From the NCBI GenBank assembly GCA_049115955.1, contig JAGDZJ010000017.1, positions 104,952 to 168,951 of the forward strand: DNA of 64,000 bases, in the 5' to 3' direction. The stretch comes from Salinispirillum sp049115955. Its GTDB lineage: Bacteria; Pseudomonadota; Gammaproteobacteria; Pseudomonadales; Natronospirillaceae. Positions 48,371-56,880 of the stretch are shown in pieces. The translations under genes were made by a program, and so were the position numbers. Below the pieces are notes generated by a model, which was not told where the DNA came from, did no database searches, and saw only the letters and a program-made list of their open reading frames with translations. The first letter of the stretch is position 1. Every line of letters begins with the position of its first letter.

Positions 48371-49137
48371 CGGTCGACCAACTGTGCTTTACGCGCGGCG
48401 GTCGGCCGTTGCTGGAGCGCGTTGACCTCACGCTGAACGCCGGTGAGGCGCTGGCCTTGGTGGGCATGAACGGTGTCGGCAAATCGACCTTGCTGCGCTG
48501 CATCACCGGCGAGTGGGCACTCACCAGCGGCCAGGTGCTCGTTGGTCCGCGTGAACTGCACCGCTATCCATCTGACGACCGCGCCCGCTGGCTTGGCGTG
48601 TTGCCACAAAGCTCACCGCTGACTTTCCCTTTTGAAGTACACGAAGTCATTGCTCTGGGGCGTTACCCGCATCGTACCGGTATCCAGCGTGACCGGGCAA
48701 TTTTGGCTGAGGCCGCCTATGCCTGCGATGTGAATCACTTATTGGGCAAGCCGTACACCGCGTGTTCGGGCGGCGAGCAGCAACGCATCCAATTGGCGCG
48801 GGTACTGGCACAAATTTGGGAACCGGTCGACGAACGCGAGCGTATCTTATTGTTGGACGAACCGGTCAGCGGGCTGGATCTATCCCACCAGCACGCACTG
48901 TTTCGGCAAATGGCGCCGTTGCAGCAACAAGGTGTTGGCGTTATTTTTGTGGTGCACGACCTGAACCTTGCCGCACGCTACGCCGACCGCATTGCCTTGA
49001 TGGATGAGGGGAAAATAGTGTGTACTGACACACCCGAGCGCGTATTGACCGTGGAGCGCGTGCAACAGTATTTTCATTTGGACGTCGATATCATTCCGCA
49101 CCCTACTCTGGGGTGCCCGACTGTCATTAGCCGTTAA
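48352..49137 (+). CDS. ABC transporter ATP-binding protein (HmuV/BtuD-like)
   Basis: A 261-residue nucleotide-binding subunit from ATG 48352, within the end of the permease gene. Walker A is VGMNGVGKSTLLRC (about residues 36-49), the signature is CSGGEQQRIQLARVLAQIWE (about 142-161), and Walker B is RILLLDEPVSGLDLSHQ with the D-loop. The H-loop is VVHDLNLAARYAD. The LAQIWE plus WEPVDERERILLLDEP spacing is like heme importer HmuV. It powers the preceding FecCD-type permease. Confidence 0.93.
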   Translation: MASELLTVDQLCFTRGGRPLLERVDLTLNAGEALALVGMNGVGKSTLLRCITGEWALTSGQVLVGPRELHRYPSDDRARWLGVLPQSSPLTFPFEVHEVIALGRYPHRTGIQRDRAILAEAAYACDVNHLLGKPYTACSGGEQQRIQLARVLAQIWEPVDERERILLLDEPVSGLDLSHQHALFRQMAPLQQQGVGVIFVVHDLNLAARYADRIALMDEGKIVCTDTPERVLTVERVQQYFHLDVDIIPHPTLGCPTVISR

Positions 49138-49154
49138 GAGGACACAGACCGACC

Positions 49155-49478
49155 ATGGCGTACAAGCTTTGCCACTTTAACGACATCCCTGAAGGCGATT
49201 CCAAAGGCTTTACCGCCAATGGCCTCGCGCTGTTTGCCGTCAAAAAAGACGCCGAACTCTACCTGTACAAAAACGAATGCCCGCACTTAGGCGTGAACTT
49301 GGAGTTTCAAGACGACCAGTTTCTGGATATGGATGCCGAGCTGATTCAATGCTCGATGCACGGTGCGTTGTTCAACATCACCGACGGCATGTGCATTTCC
49401 GGGCCTTGTCAGGGCGACGAGCTGACCCCTATTCCATGGAAGATGGATGATGGGTATGTGTATTTGACGATGGTGTGA
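49155..49478 (+). CDS. Rieske [2Fe-2S] ferredoxin
   Basis: A 107-residue soluble Rieske protein. Cluster ligands are in YKNECPHLGVNLEFQ (Cys and His) and ELIQCSMHGALFNITDG (second Cys and His), the C-x-H ... C-x2-H pattern. No membrane anchor is present. Such small Rieske ferredoxins pass electrons to oxygenases or reductases. It starts 17 bp after the ABC ATPase with GAGGAC upstream, so it may be the last gene of that operon, hinting at iron/heme chemistry, but this is inference. Confidence 0.92.
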   Translation: MAYKLCHFNDIPEGDSKGFTANGLALFAVKKDAELYLYKNECPHLGVNLEFQDDQFLDMDAELIQCSMHGALFNITDGMCISGPCQGDELTPIPWKMDDGYVYLTMV

Positions 49479-49507
49479 GACTGCACGCTACGGCATAGGC
49501 TTTCGGG

Positions 49508-49528
49508 GTATGCCTCCGGCGCTCCACG
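49508..49528 (-). repeat. 21-nt repeat shared with the dnaB-rplI gap
   Basis: The minus strand here reads CGTGGAGCGCCGGAGGCATA plus one C, identical over 21 nt to 2026-2046 on the plus strand. It lies in a hairpin-forming stretch (GGCATA 49492-49497 / TATGCC 49509-49514) just downstream of the Rieske gene, so it may work as a terminator module. Confidence 0.8.
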
Positions 49529-49577
49529 ATGCCTGTACCATCGCAAACTGATTGTCGGTGTTCATAAGTTTGATGAG

Positions 49578-50036
49578 TCAGGTATTGAGCGTCGTCTTCG
49601 TTAATTGCTTTGTGAAGCGAACTTGCCCGTCTTCTTGAATGCCATCATCTATCCAGCCCAAATAGCGGTAAAACCCATTGGCTCTGACTGCTAAATCGGC
49701 GTCGGTCAGCAGCCATACGTCCGCACAGCCTTCCGCTTGCAGCCATTGCTCAGCTTCATTCATCAGTAATCGACCAATACCCTTACCTTCATGGCTGGCG
49801 CGCACAAACATGGCGAACACCGTGGCTTCGCTGGCATCTGCCATCGCAAACGCCACCACGTCACTGTCATCCACTGCTACCCAGCCCCGACCACTGCCGG
49901 TGAGCATGTCTGGTAGAGACTCCGGCGTAATGCCGCGTTCCGCCAGTTGTTCATACGACAGGTGGTTCTCACGCACACTGGTGCGCACCTCGAACATCGC
50001 TGTTACATCACCTGCCGTGGCGATTCTAATTTCCAT
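49578..50036 (-). CDS. GNAT-family N-acetyltransferase
   Basis: A 152-residue acetyltransferase. The protein starts MEIRIATAGDVTAMFEVRTS. The acetyl-CoA-binding motif is FVRASHEGKGIGRLLMNEAE (about residues 77-96), followed by the C-terminal block DLAVRANGFYRYLGWIDDGI typical of this group, where GFY(R/E)xLGW recognises the acceptor. The substrate is unknown. It stands alone between the Rieske gene and the small HhH gene. Confidence 0.9.
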   Translation of the reverse strand: MEIRIATAGDVTAMFEVRTSVRENHLSYEQLAERGITPESLPDMLTGSGRGWVAVDDSDVVAFAMADASEATVFAMFVRASHEGKGIGRLLMNEAEQWLQAEGCADVWLLTDADLAVRANGFYRYLGWIDDGIQEDGQVRFTKQLTKTTLNT

Positions 50037-50101
50037 TGAGTACTCTCTCTAAATTCTGTTAACCAACACTGACTGCCACGCTATCTATGATGTCAGCGCA
50101 C

Positions 50102-50314
50102 TCAGTCGTCCTGAAAAGCCAGACCTCGGCTCGCCAGTTCGTCTTCCAAAATCCTCACCGCCTTGGGACCGACACCGTGGATGGCCAGCAGAGCCTTTTT
50201 CGACACATGAGTTAGCTGCTCGAATCGCGTGTAGCCCGCGAGTGCTAACTCACGTGCCGCGACTTTTCCGATGGTACGCGGGAACTCAGTGACAGGTGGT
50301 TGGTTGTCCGTCAT
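50102..50314 (-). CDS. Small helix-hairpin-helix protein
   Basis: A 70-residue protein from ATG 50314, preceded by GAGGAG. It has KVAARELALAGYTRFEQLTH then a HhH motif in KALLAIHGVGPKAVRILEDE (about residues 44-63) like the C-terminal domain of RNA polymerase alpha or RuvA; the GVGPKA hairpin contacts DNA backbone. It is known as a stand-alone small DNA-binding protein in several bacteria, role unclear. It lies 10 bp after the monooxygenase gene, so the two share a transcript. Confidence 0.82.
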   Translation of the reverse strand: MTDNQPPVTEFPRTIGKVAARELALAGYTRFEQLTHVSKKALLAIHGVGPKAVRILEDELASRGLAFQDD

Positions 50315-50324
50315 GAAAGGCTCC

Positions 50325-50618
50325 TCACCCACTGCGAGCGCCGCTTGAGGGCACTGTGGTCGCAACGCTTTCAAAGCCGGCAATCATTGGCATCGCTTGC
50401 TCAATGGATTGCCTAACCGCAGGGTTCTTAAGCGAAGCTTGGTGCGCTTCCGCATCCTCCCACACCTCAGTTATCCAGATGTCGTCCGGCTTTTCGGCAT
50501 CCGCTGCCACGATATATGAATGGCACCCCGCCATGTTGCTGGAGCCTTGCAGGATCAGCCTCATCACCTCATCGCGTTGCCCAGTTTGGGCCGTGATCTT
50601 GTTGATAAACCCAATCAT
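50325..50618 (-). CDS. Antibiotic biosynthesis monooxygenase-type protein
   Basis: A 97-residue single-domain ABM fold protein beginning MIGFINKITAQTGQRDEVMR, with GCHSYIVAADAEKPDDIWIT and VWEDAEAHQASLKNPAVRQS, the usual putative quinol monooxygenase pattern (YgiN-like). GGGGGAGG lies upstream of the start. Such dimeric proteins oxidise or bind quinols or heme; the substrate is unknown. It is followed closely by the HhH gene. Confidence 0.88.
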   Translation of the reverse strand: MIGFINKITAQTGQRDEVMRLILQGSSNMAGCHSYIVAADAEKPDDIWITEVWEDAEAHQASLKNPAVRQSIEQAMPMIAGFESVATTVPSSGARSG

Positions 50619-50661
50619 CCTAACCTCCCCCACTGAATGCCAAACTGGCGGGATTGTATTA

Positions 50662-51819
50662 TTAACTCTCCACTTGACGAAAACGGCGATACGCCAAATA
50701 CCGCCACCCTTTCTCCAGTGGCCCTTGCCCATACTTTTGCTGCCAAAAGCTAGCAAACCACAGTTGAAAAACGGTTAACGCAAAAACCAAACTCAGCAGC
50801 TCAGGTCGGCCGAGTTGACCCCAATACTGAGGTACCAACCAAACAAAAATCAGATACGTCAAAACACTCTGAGAAATGTACAGCGTAAACGCCATCTTCC
50901 CGGCATTTTTCAGCAGACGAACCAACACATTGCTGCTGGTAGCCGCCAGCACCAACAGAGAACAATACCCGACGGCAGACAACAGACCCGTCAGCATCAT
51001 CAATAACATCGTGGCGAAACCGACGTCCGAACTGTAACCGATCTCCGCGCGCAATTGCTGCACCCACCAACCCAGCACTAAACCCAAAACTAAACTGGCC
51101 AAGCCCCAAGGTATGAAACAGCTCTGATGGAAGAAACCTTTCTTATAAAGCAGAATGCCAATCAGCATCAAACCCGTGTTATGCCAAAGGGCGGCTGCAG
51201 GTATAAATAACAGGAATTGGCCAAATTCAACGGTTTGCGCAATCAATCGCTCGGGATAACTCGTCCACGTCTGCTGCAACGCCAACAAGGTTTCAGTGCT
51301 CAACGGCACCTCCAACATGACCATCGGCACGCCCTTAAAGAAGACTGCCGCAACCAAAGAAAGCATCAACAATTGGCCGAGTACCAAAAACAACAACGCC
51401 AAGCCAAACTGCTTTTTGTTGCTCATGCCCAACAGCCAAACCAACAAAAACCCGCAGCATGCATAGAGCGTTAAGATGTCGCCAACGAAGAGCAAAAACC
51501 CATGCAAAAGCCCGAACAACAACAGCCAGCGTAACCTTGAAAACAGCCTAGCACGTGCAGGAAGGTCTTTTGCCAAAGCACTTTGATACTGAATATACAG
51601 CCCCACACCAAACAACAGGCTGAACATAGACATGAACCGGCTCTCAAATACCATGCTCTGCATCTGATACAACGGCATTTCTAAAGCAGACAAGCCCTCT
51701 CGCCAAAAAGGGCTGTAATAGGCCTCTATCGGTGTCGCCATCGCCATGATATTCATGAAAAGAATGCCTAAAATGGCGACACCCCGAATCAAATCTAAAC
51801 TTTCTATGCGCTCCGACAT
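50662..51819 (-). CDS. DUF418 membrane protein (YeiB-like)
   Basis: A 385-residue inner-membrane protein with about nine helices. The start SERIESLDLIRGVAILGILF followed by MNIMAM is the DUF1624/DUF418 hallmark. SRFMSMFSLLFGVGLYIQYQ (about residues 75-94) and GKMAFTLYISQSVLTYLIFV (about 315-334) are further conserved blocks. Function is unknown, and some relatives are thought to be acyl- or transporter-like. It starts at ATG 51819; the frame upstream is not conserved. It is 60 bp from the next minus-strand gene, so perhaps an operon with it. Confidence 0.88.
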   Translation of the reverse strand: MSERIESLDLIRGVAILGILFMNIMAMATPIEAYYSPFWREGLSALEMPLYQMQSMVFESRFMSMFSLLFGVGLYIQYQSALAKDLPARARLFSRLRWLLLFGLLHGFLLFVGDILTLYACCGFLLVWLLGMSNKKQFGLALLFLVLGQLLMLSLVAAVFFKGVPMVMLEVPLSTETLLALQQTWTSYPERLIAQTVEFGQFLLFIPAAALWHNTGLMLIGILLYKKGFFHQSCFIPWGLASLVLGLVLGWWVQQLRAEIGYSSDVGFATMLLMMLTGLLSAVGYCSLLVLAATSSNVLVRLLKNAGKMAFTLYISQSVLTYLIFVWLVPQYWGQLGRPELLSLVFALTVFQLWFASFWQQKYGQGPLEKGWRYLAYRRFRQVES

Positions 51820-51879
51820 ATCGTATTCCTTTTTGATTACCTTAAACATCGCAGGCCACACGGGAACAATCCCCCGAGA

Positions 51880-52509
51880 CTAGCCGAGCGCTTGTTTAGG
51901 CTTGACCCACCCACCACTCAATCTATTAAACAACAATTCCGCCACCAGCAAATTCGGCACCCAACACAACCAAGCGATGAAGGGATAAGCCACTTCAAAG
52001 GGAATGCCGAACACCATTGAAGACGGCAAATAAATGCGCAAGGTCACGGCGGCTAGCGTGAGCGACACATTGCGCACCACCCACTTACGGTGCTCCTGCA
52101 CGTCACCCCGGCGGATTGCTTGCAGAGCCCGCACACCCGTGTAGAGCCAGCACAGCGCTAAACCAGCAAAGCCCACTTTTGCTACCGGCCCGCCAAAAGC
52201 ATAGAACGCCATGTACAGCCCTGAAAGACCGCCCAACGCGACGCCCACGCCAAGGTACATGCGACCGATGATACGATGCACTTTCGGCCACTTATTCCGT
52301 AGCGCCGTAGTGAACTGAAATGGGCTGAGTGACAAAGCCACCGCCGAGGCAAAAATGTGTGTGTAGATACCCAGCTTATTAGCGAGGTAGGCAACTTGCA
52401 TGTCAGGATGAACCAGAGACCCCAACGGCAAAAACCCATAGGCGAAAATCGCATAAGCCGCGATACCAAACGCGAGAACGTAAAACCAGAACATGCCGAA
52501 CATTTTCAT
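51880..52509 (-). CDS. DUF2306 membrane protein
   Basis: A 209-residue protein from ATG 52509 with six to seven helices. IFASAVALSLSPFQFTTALR (about residues 53-72) then PKVHRIIGRMYLGVGVALGG is the DUF2306 signature, with His residues that could bind metal or heme. The EHRKWVVRNVSLTLAAVTLR segment (about residues 139-158) is also typical. Function is unknown. GGAGA precedes the start. Confidence 0.85.
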   Translation of the reverse strand: MKMFGMFWFYVLAFGIAAYAIFAYGFLPLGSLVHPDMQVAYLANKLGIYTHIFASAVALSLSPFQFTTALRNKWPKVHRIIGRMYLGVGVALGGLSGLYMAFYAFGGPVAKVGFAGLALCWLYTGVRALQAIRRGDVQEHRKWVVRNVSLTLAAVTLRIYLPSSMVFGIPFEVAYPFIAWLCWVPNLLVAELLFNRLSGGWVKPKQALG

Positions 52510-52583
52510 AGCGTTAGATCTCCAAGACCATTCCATCCGCTCGCATCATTTCTTCCAGCGCTCCCACCATCGCCTACAAAAGA

Positions 52584-52985
52584 CTAAGGTAGCTCCTTAC
52601 CAACGCTGTTCTCCGTGCCTTCTCCGGGCGTCACAAACAGCATGCGTGTTTTTTCTGCTACTCTCGCCGTGTGCCAAACGCCCGCAGGAACCACAACGTA
52701 AGAGCCGGGCTGATTCAACGACACGCGCTCATCCTTACCGTCCACACGAAGCATCATATCGGCTTTACCAGAAAGGAGCACTACGATCTCGTCGCCAGCC
52801 GGATGGCGTTCCCATGTCGGCCAGTCCTCAGTGAATGCGTATTGCGCAACCAAGACGTGGCTCCTGAATTGATCAAACTTTTCATCCAGTTCCTCATAGA
52901 TCGTCGGCGAAACGTTGACCGTCTCCACCGAAAGATCCGGTTTTAGCACCGCGAAAACGTCGGTCAAATTAAATGCTTCACTCAT
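52584..52985 (-). CDS. Cupin-domain protein
   Basis: A 133-residue single cupin, started at ATG 52985 because GGAG lies at the right spacing (the ATG at 52991 overlaps it). WERHPAGDEIVVLLSGKADM (about residues 58-77) is cupin motif 1 with a degenerate set of metal ligands (H, E). SYVVVPAGVWHTARVAEKTR (about 91-110) is motif 2 with its His. It may be a small-molecule-binding or stress protein; no specific substrate can be named. Confidence 0.87.
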   Translation of the reverse strand: MSEAFNLTDVFAVLKPDLSVETVNVSPTIYEELDEKFDQFRSHVLVAQYAFTEDWPTWERHPAGDEIVVLLSGKADMMLRVDGKDERVSLNQPGSYVVVPAGVWHTARVAEKTRMLFVTPGEGTENSVGKELP

Positions 52986-53139
52986 TGCCATCTCCTGTAT
53001 CGCATGCCCAAACCGGGATCAACTGCGTCACAGTGTAGACCATCTGTAGCAATTCATAGATTTGGCGTCAGAACGCACCCGAAGTGGCTAGTGAAGTCAT
53101 GGCATTGCTGCCATGGTGAGAGACATTAATGCCCCTCAT

Positions 53140-53493
53140 TCAGTGGTGCTTACGGTCTCGTTCCCGTCGCAGGATGTCCGGTGCATTGAGTGAGGCAATA
53201 GCGATCTCGGCATCCGTGGGGATTTCGCCTTGAAGTTGCAAGTTGAGGTAGCGCAGCGCGCAGACGCGAAGAAAGGACGTGAAGTTGCCGAGGTCATGCC
53301 CGGCATCAATGGATTCGTGGTACAAGCGGGTAATCAGTTGAGGAGTGTTCATGCCGTCTCTTTGGGCAAGGTTTTCCAGTATCTGCCAAAAGGCATTTTC
53401 CATGCGAATGCTGGTGACCATCCCATCGATACGCAGTGAATGGGTAGCGCTCTGCCAGAGTTGCGGGTCGGCATTAATGAAGAGCTGACACAT
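53140..53493 (-). CDS. Ribbon-helix-helix domain protein (RHH_4)
   Basis: A 117-residue protein starting MCQLFINADPQLWQSATHSL, then IDGMVTSIRMENAFWQILEN and GMNTPQLITRLYHESIDAGH, the RHH_4 (DUF4167-like) signature of an arylsulfotransferase-linked or DNA-binding regulator. The ribbon (LRIDGMVTSIRM) would pair in a dimer and contact DNA. It is 24 bp from the DJ-1 family gene. The target is unknown. Confidence 0.85.
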   Translation of the reverse strand: MCQLFINADPQLWQSATHSLRIDGMVTSIRMENAFWQILENLAQRDGMNTPQLITRLYHESIDAGHDLGNFTSFLRVCALRYLNLQLQGEIPTDAEIAIASLNAPDILRRERDRKHH

Positions 53494-53517
53494 GACACTC
53501 CTCCTCTATTGTGCAGA

Positions 53518-54081
53518 TTATTGCAGCAATTTCTGAAACTGCGCAAGCCAGTCCGGATGGGCTGGCCAAGCTGGCGCGGAGACCAAGTTACCATCCGTGA
53601 CTGCTTTGTCGACGGCGATGTCGGCATAGCGCGCGCCGCTCATTTCCACTTCAGGTTGGCAAGCCGGATAGGCTGAGCAGAGTTTCCCTTCAAGCACTTT
53701 AGCAGCTGCCAGCAATTGTGCACCATGGCAAATAGCCGCAACCGGTTTATCGGCTTTAAAAAAGTGCTGCACCATGCGGATGACCTCAGGGTTGAGGCGC
53801 AGGTATTCGGGCGCACGGCCACCAGGAACCACCAACGCATCGTAGTCACTGGCCTGAATGTCACTGAAGCTGGCATTAAGAGTAAAACGATGGCCGGGTT
53901 TTTCGCTGTAGGTTTGGTCACCTTCGAAATCATGAATGGCGGTGGCGACGCTATCTCCCGATTTTTTATCGGGGCATACTGCGTGCACTTGGTGACCAAA
54001 AGCCTGCAACGCTTGGAAGGGCACCATGGTTTCGTAATCTTCGGTGAAATCACCTGTAATCATCAGAATCTTCTTGCTCAT
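53518..54081 (-). CDS. DJ-1/PfpI family protein
   Basis: A 187-residue class I glutamine amidotransferase-like protein. KKILMITGDFTEDYETMVPF is the N-terminus with the conserved Glu. DALVVPGGRAPEYLRLNPEV (about residues 71-90) and VAAICHGAQLLAAAKVLEGK (about 101-120) hold the nucleophile elbow Cys near residue 105. Relatives are deglycases, proteases or chaperones; which applies is unclear. It is upstream of the RHH gene on the same strand. Confidence 0.92.
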   Translation of the reverse strand: MSKKILMITGDFTEDYETMVPFQALQAFGHQVHAVCPDKKSGDSVATAIHDFEGDQTYSEKPGHRFTLNASFSDIQASDYDALVVPGGRAPEYLRLNPEVIRMVQHFFKADKPVAAICHGAQLLAAAKVLEGKLCSAYPACQPEVEMSGARYADIAVDKAVTDGNLVSAPAWPAHPDWLAQFQKLLQ

Positions 54082-54214
54082 GTCCGAGTTTCCTATTGTT
54101 GTTGTACTCGGATCAAGACTGCCACAGCGTTTCGGCTTAGTGGTATTACATGACTACTACCGGCCCATTTTTTACCATCGACGTCGGAATTCAGCCGTGC
54201 AGGTACAGAATGAC

Positions 54215-55168
54215 CTAGCCAAACCCTGAACTCAACCGATGTTCAGCACAGGTTGTTTCAACTCGTTCTCTGATGATTTCTGCTAAGCGACTGACGCCAG
54301 GGCCGACGGCTTGAGGATCTGGATAAATCAGATAAAGATCCACGAAGCGTTCGCTTCCGTCGATTAAGGGCAGGGGTTTAAGAACGCCCTCATCCAGTTC
54401 CTGGCGGATTTTTTCCGTCGGCAACCACGCGAAGCCGTAGCCCCGAGACACCGCACCAATCAAGGTCGCCATATTGGTAACCGTCCAACGATCAGCCACA
54501 TCCACCGTGTAAGTTTTATCCGTGCGAAGGGATGACGTATCACGCACGACAATATGGCGGTGTTTGCGCAGATCCCGTAACGACAGTTCACGCTGAGTGT
54601 GATGCAGCGGATGGTCGGGGTGGGCAACAGGAACAATGGTTGCGGAGCGCTGCAGCACAATGCCGTTATAGCCCGGAGGGACACCCGGCAAAATCGCCAA
54701 ATCAAGCTTGCCTTGCTGCAGCAGTTCCGTGCCACCATCAAGCACGGTTTCATGCACGTTGATGCGCGTTTGTGGGCTCACTTCCCCAAATGCATTCAGG
54801 CACTCTAACAACAACCACGTTGGAAAAAGTATCTCCACAGCGATATTAATTTCACTCTCCCAACCGACAGACGCTTTACCCGCTGCCCGCTCCATACTCA
54901 GCGAATCTTCCAACAACTGGCAAGCACGCTGATACAGCATGCGCCCAACTGGCGTCAACTCGGCTTTTCGCCCGTGGATAGAAAACACCTTCACATCCAA
55001 CAGATGCTCCAGACGTTGCACGGCATAAGTGATGGAGGACTGACTCTTGTGCAGCGCTTCAGCGGCTTGCACATAGCCGCCGGCATCGACCACGGCGACA
55101 AGGCAACGCCATTGGTCCAGCGAGATATGAGGAAAAGTGCTGGTGTTGTTTTCCATACATCTATTCAT
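54215..55168 (-). CDS. LysR-family transcriptional regulator
   Basis: A 317-residue LysR-type regulator. The N-terminal winged HTH is LDQWRCLVAVVDAGGYVQAA followed by EALHKSQSSITYAVQRLEHL (about residues 18-57), and a periplasmic-binding-like effector domain follows. Start ATG 55168 or 55156. It is divergent from a flavodoxin-fold azoreductase with about 93 bp between, the standard design for regulation of the adjacent gene. The ligand is unknown; quinones or azo compounds are plausible only by context. Confidence 0.93.
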   Translation of the reverse strand: MNRCMENNTSTFPHISLDQWRCLVAVVDAGGYVQAAEALHKSQSSITYAVQRLEHLLDVKVFSIHGRKAELTPVGRMLYQRACQLLEDSLSMERAAGKASVGWESEINIAVEILFPTWLLLECLNAFGEVSPQTRINVHETVLDGGTELLQQGKLDLAILPGVPPGYNGIVLQRSATIVPVAHPDHPLHHTQRELSLRDLRKHRHIVVRDTSSLRTDKTYTVDVADRWTVTNMATLIGAVSRGYGFAWLPTEKIRQELDEGVLKPLPLIDGSERFVDLYLIYPDPQAVGPGVSRLAEIIRERVETTCAEHRLSSGFG

Positions 55169-55217
55169 CCGATAGGTTTAAGCGAATATTTGCATTTTTA
55201 CATCAACAAAATCAATG

Positions 55218-55245
55218 TTGAAATGCCCTCGTCAATCAATACCAT
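55218..55245 (+). promoter_or_regulatory. Candidate azoR promoter
   Basis: TTGAAA (55218-55223) and TACCAT (55240-55245) are separated by 16 bp, 17 bp before the AzoR start. It overlaps the divergent region in which the LysR protein would bind. Confidence 0.45.
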
Positions 55246-55261
55246 ATTTGAGGGTTACCAC

Positions 55262-55879
55262 ATGAGTACATTACTGAAAATTCATAGCAGCCTATTTAAC
55301 GGCAATGGGCAATCATCCGCACTGGCCGGACGTTTCGCTGAGCAATGGCAGGCACAAAACCCGAACGGGCAAGTGGTCAGCCGTGATTTAGTCGAGGGCC
55401 CGATTCCCCATCTCAACTTGGCTCGATTCCAAGCGTTGATCACTCCACCCGATGAAGCGACGGAAGCGCAACGCGAGGTTGTTGAATACTCCGATGCGTT
55501 GATCGAAGAACTGAACGATGCCGATGTGATTGTTTTCGCCATACCCATGTACAATTTCAACATCCCATCGGTCTTACAATCATACTTCGACCATATTGCA
55601 CGCGCGGGTGTTACCTTCCGCTACACGGAAAACGGCCCCGAAGGCATGATCAAAGGCAAGAAGGCCTACGTATTCATTACCCGTGGTGGTTTTCACGGTG
55701 AAGAACACTCCCAAACGAACTTCGTACGGCAAATACTCGGGTTCGTTGGCATCACCGATGTTGAATTCATTCACGCCGAAGGTCTGTCCATGGGTGAAGA
55801 CGTTAAAGCGAAAAGCCTAGCGAATGCTGAGCAGCGGATTGCACAGGTATTCAATGAGCCAGTTGCTGTCAGCGCTTAA
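55262..55879 (+). CDS. azoR: FMN-dependent NADH:quinone oxidoreductase / azoreductase
   Basis: A 205-residue flavodoxin-like protein from ATG 55262 (MSTLLKIHSSLFNGNGQSSA); the long upstream frame is spurious because it reads through LysR. LLKIHSSLFNGNGQSSALAG binds the FMN phosphate, IVFAIPMYNFNIPSVLQSYF (about residues 87-106) is the FMN-binding MYNF block, and VFITRGGFHGE contacts the flavin. It reduces azo dyes and quinones using NADH. It is probably induced through the divergent LysR gene. Confidence 0.93.
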   Translation: MSTLLKIHSSLFNGNGQSSALAGRFAEQWQAQNPNGQVVSRDLVEGPIPHLNLARFQALITPPDEATEAQREVVEYSDALIEELNDADVIVFAIPMYNFNIPSVLQSYFDHIARAGVTFRYTENGPEGMIKGKKAYVFITRGGFHGEEHSQTNFVRQILGFVGITDVEFIHAEGLSMGEDVKAKSLANAEQRIAQVFNEPVAVSA

Positions 55880-55905
55880 CACTCATGATGCCATTTTTGA
55901 CTGGG

Positions 55906-56391
55906 CTACCGTTTTAAAAAAACCGGAAGGTCGGTTGTGGGCGGAGTGACGTTGAGTTGATACAGCATGCCAGCAACGTGTCCGCGGTGATAGGTGGTGT
56001 GGTTGACCACATGCAGGATAATATCTCCGCGCGACATGGCTCCGACACCTCCGCCAATAAATTCGAACTGCACTAACTCACCCAGTTGGTCACCGGATAA
56101 CGAGCCGGCATAGTCGACGTACCACGCGTCTATCTCACGCTGAGATGCGACAAGCTCTTGAATGGGCGGATGATCTACTGGATTTCGAGTCGTAAGGCCA
56201 TGTTTTAGTTCTAGCAGGTGTGACTGCCAAACGTAGTCCATACAATACGAATGATTGAGTGTGCGAATAAGGCTACCAAAAACGATTGGACGTGGCGCAA
56301 CAAGCTCTGGCTCGGGCAGGTCAGCCACGACCGACAGGAAGAGGTCGTCAGCCCACGCTTTGTAACGGGTGAGTGTTTTAACTGAATTCAC
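55906..56391 (-). CDS. DinB-family protein
   Basis: A 161-residue four-helix bundle of the DinB/YfiT type. RYKAWADDLFLSVVADLPEP (about residues 9-28) is the usual NxxW/KxWAD-like start, GSLIRTLNHSYCMDYVW (about 39-55) holds the first His ligand, and LHVVNHTTYHRGHVAGMLYQ (about 126-145) the H...HxxxH-type pair. Members bind divalent metal and take part in thiol conjugation or unknown stress functions. It is convergent with azoR and 49 bp from a GNAT gene. Confidence 0.9.
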   Translation of the reverse strand: MNSVKTLTRYKAWADDLFLSVVADLPEPELVAPRPIVFGSLIRTLNHSYCMDYVWQSHLLELKHGLTTRNPVDHPPIQELVASQREIDAWYVDYAGSLSGDQLGELVQFEFIGGGVGAMSRGDIILHVVNHTTYHRGHVAGMLYQLNVTPPTTDLPVFLKR

Positions 56392-56440
56392 CGAAGTCTC
56401 CGTTTAGTGTTTGGCACGCCTGACGTTACTAACCGGTAGA

Positions 56441-56818
56441 TTACAGTTGAAATACCGAACCCACGCGCTCATAGCCGAGTTTTTCATAGTACAGGTCTTC
56501 ATCAGACAGCACGTAAACGTCCTGATCCGGATACGCTTGCTTTAGCTTGCTCAATAGCTCTTTTCCGTACCCATTGCTTCTGTAGTGGGGCCCGACATAG
56601 AGCTCACTCACATAGATCCCGAATCCATCAACTATTGCACGGAGATAGCCGCACACCTTCCCGTTGATGACGCAAACATAGGTTTCACTGCTCGACAACG
56701 CTTCCTTAAACGCACCGATCGAGCCCTCATTGGTAAACGAGTTCCAGTCCGGTTCCATTATTAAGAGCGCTAATAACTCAGACTCGTGATTTTTGTCGTA
56801 CCTGAAAATGTGGCTCAT
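56441..56818 (-). CDS. GNAT-family N-acetyltransferase
   Basis: A 125-residue acetyltransferase from ATG 56818, after GAGGG. SHIFRYDKNHESELLALLIM is followed by VCGYLRAIVDGFGIYVSELY and YVGPHYRSNGYGKELLSKLK (about residues 77-96), the acetyl-CoA-binding motif. The end reads YVLSDEDLYYEKLGYERVGS. It is a compact form and the substrate is unknown. It lies in a row of small minus-strand genes. Confidence 0.85.
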   Translation of the reverse strand: MSHIFRYDKNHESELLALLIMEPDWNSFTNEGSIGAFKEALSSSETYVCVINGKVCGYLRAIVDGFGIYVSELYVGPHYRSNGYGKELLSKLKQAYPDQDVYVLSDEDLYYEKLGYERVGSVFQL

Positions 56819-56880
56819 GAACGCCCTCTTCACCTGCCGATGTGCTTTTGAACGCAGCGATACAAAAGAAGATACGTGCC

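Noticed and set aside
54974..55261. Long N-terminal extension of the azoreductase
   Set aside because: The extension reads back through the divergent LysR gene; the conserved N-terminus and ribosome site lie at 55262.
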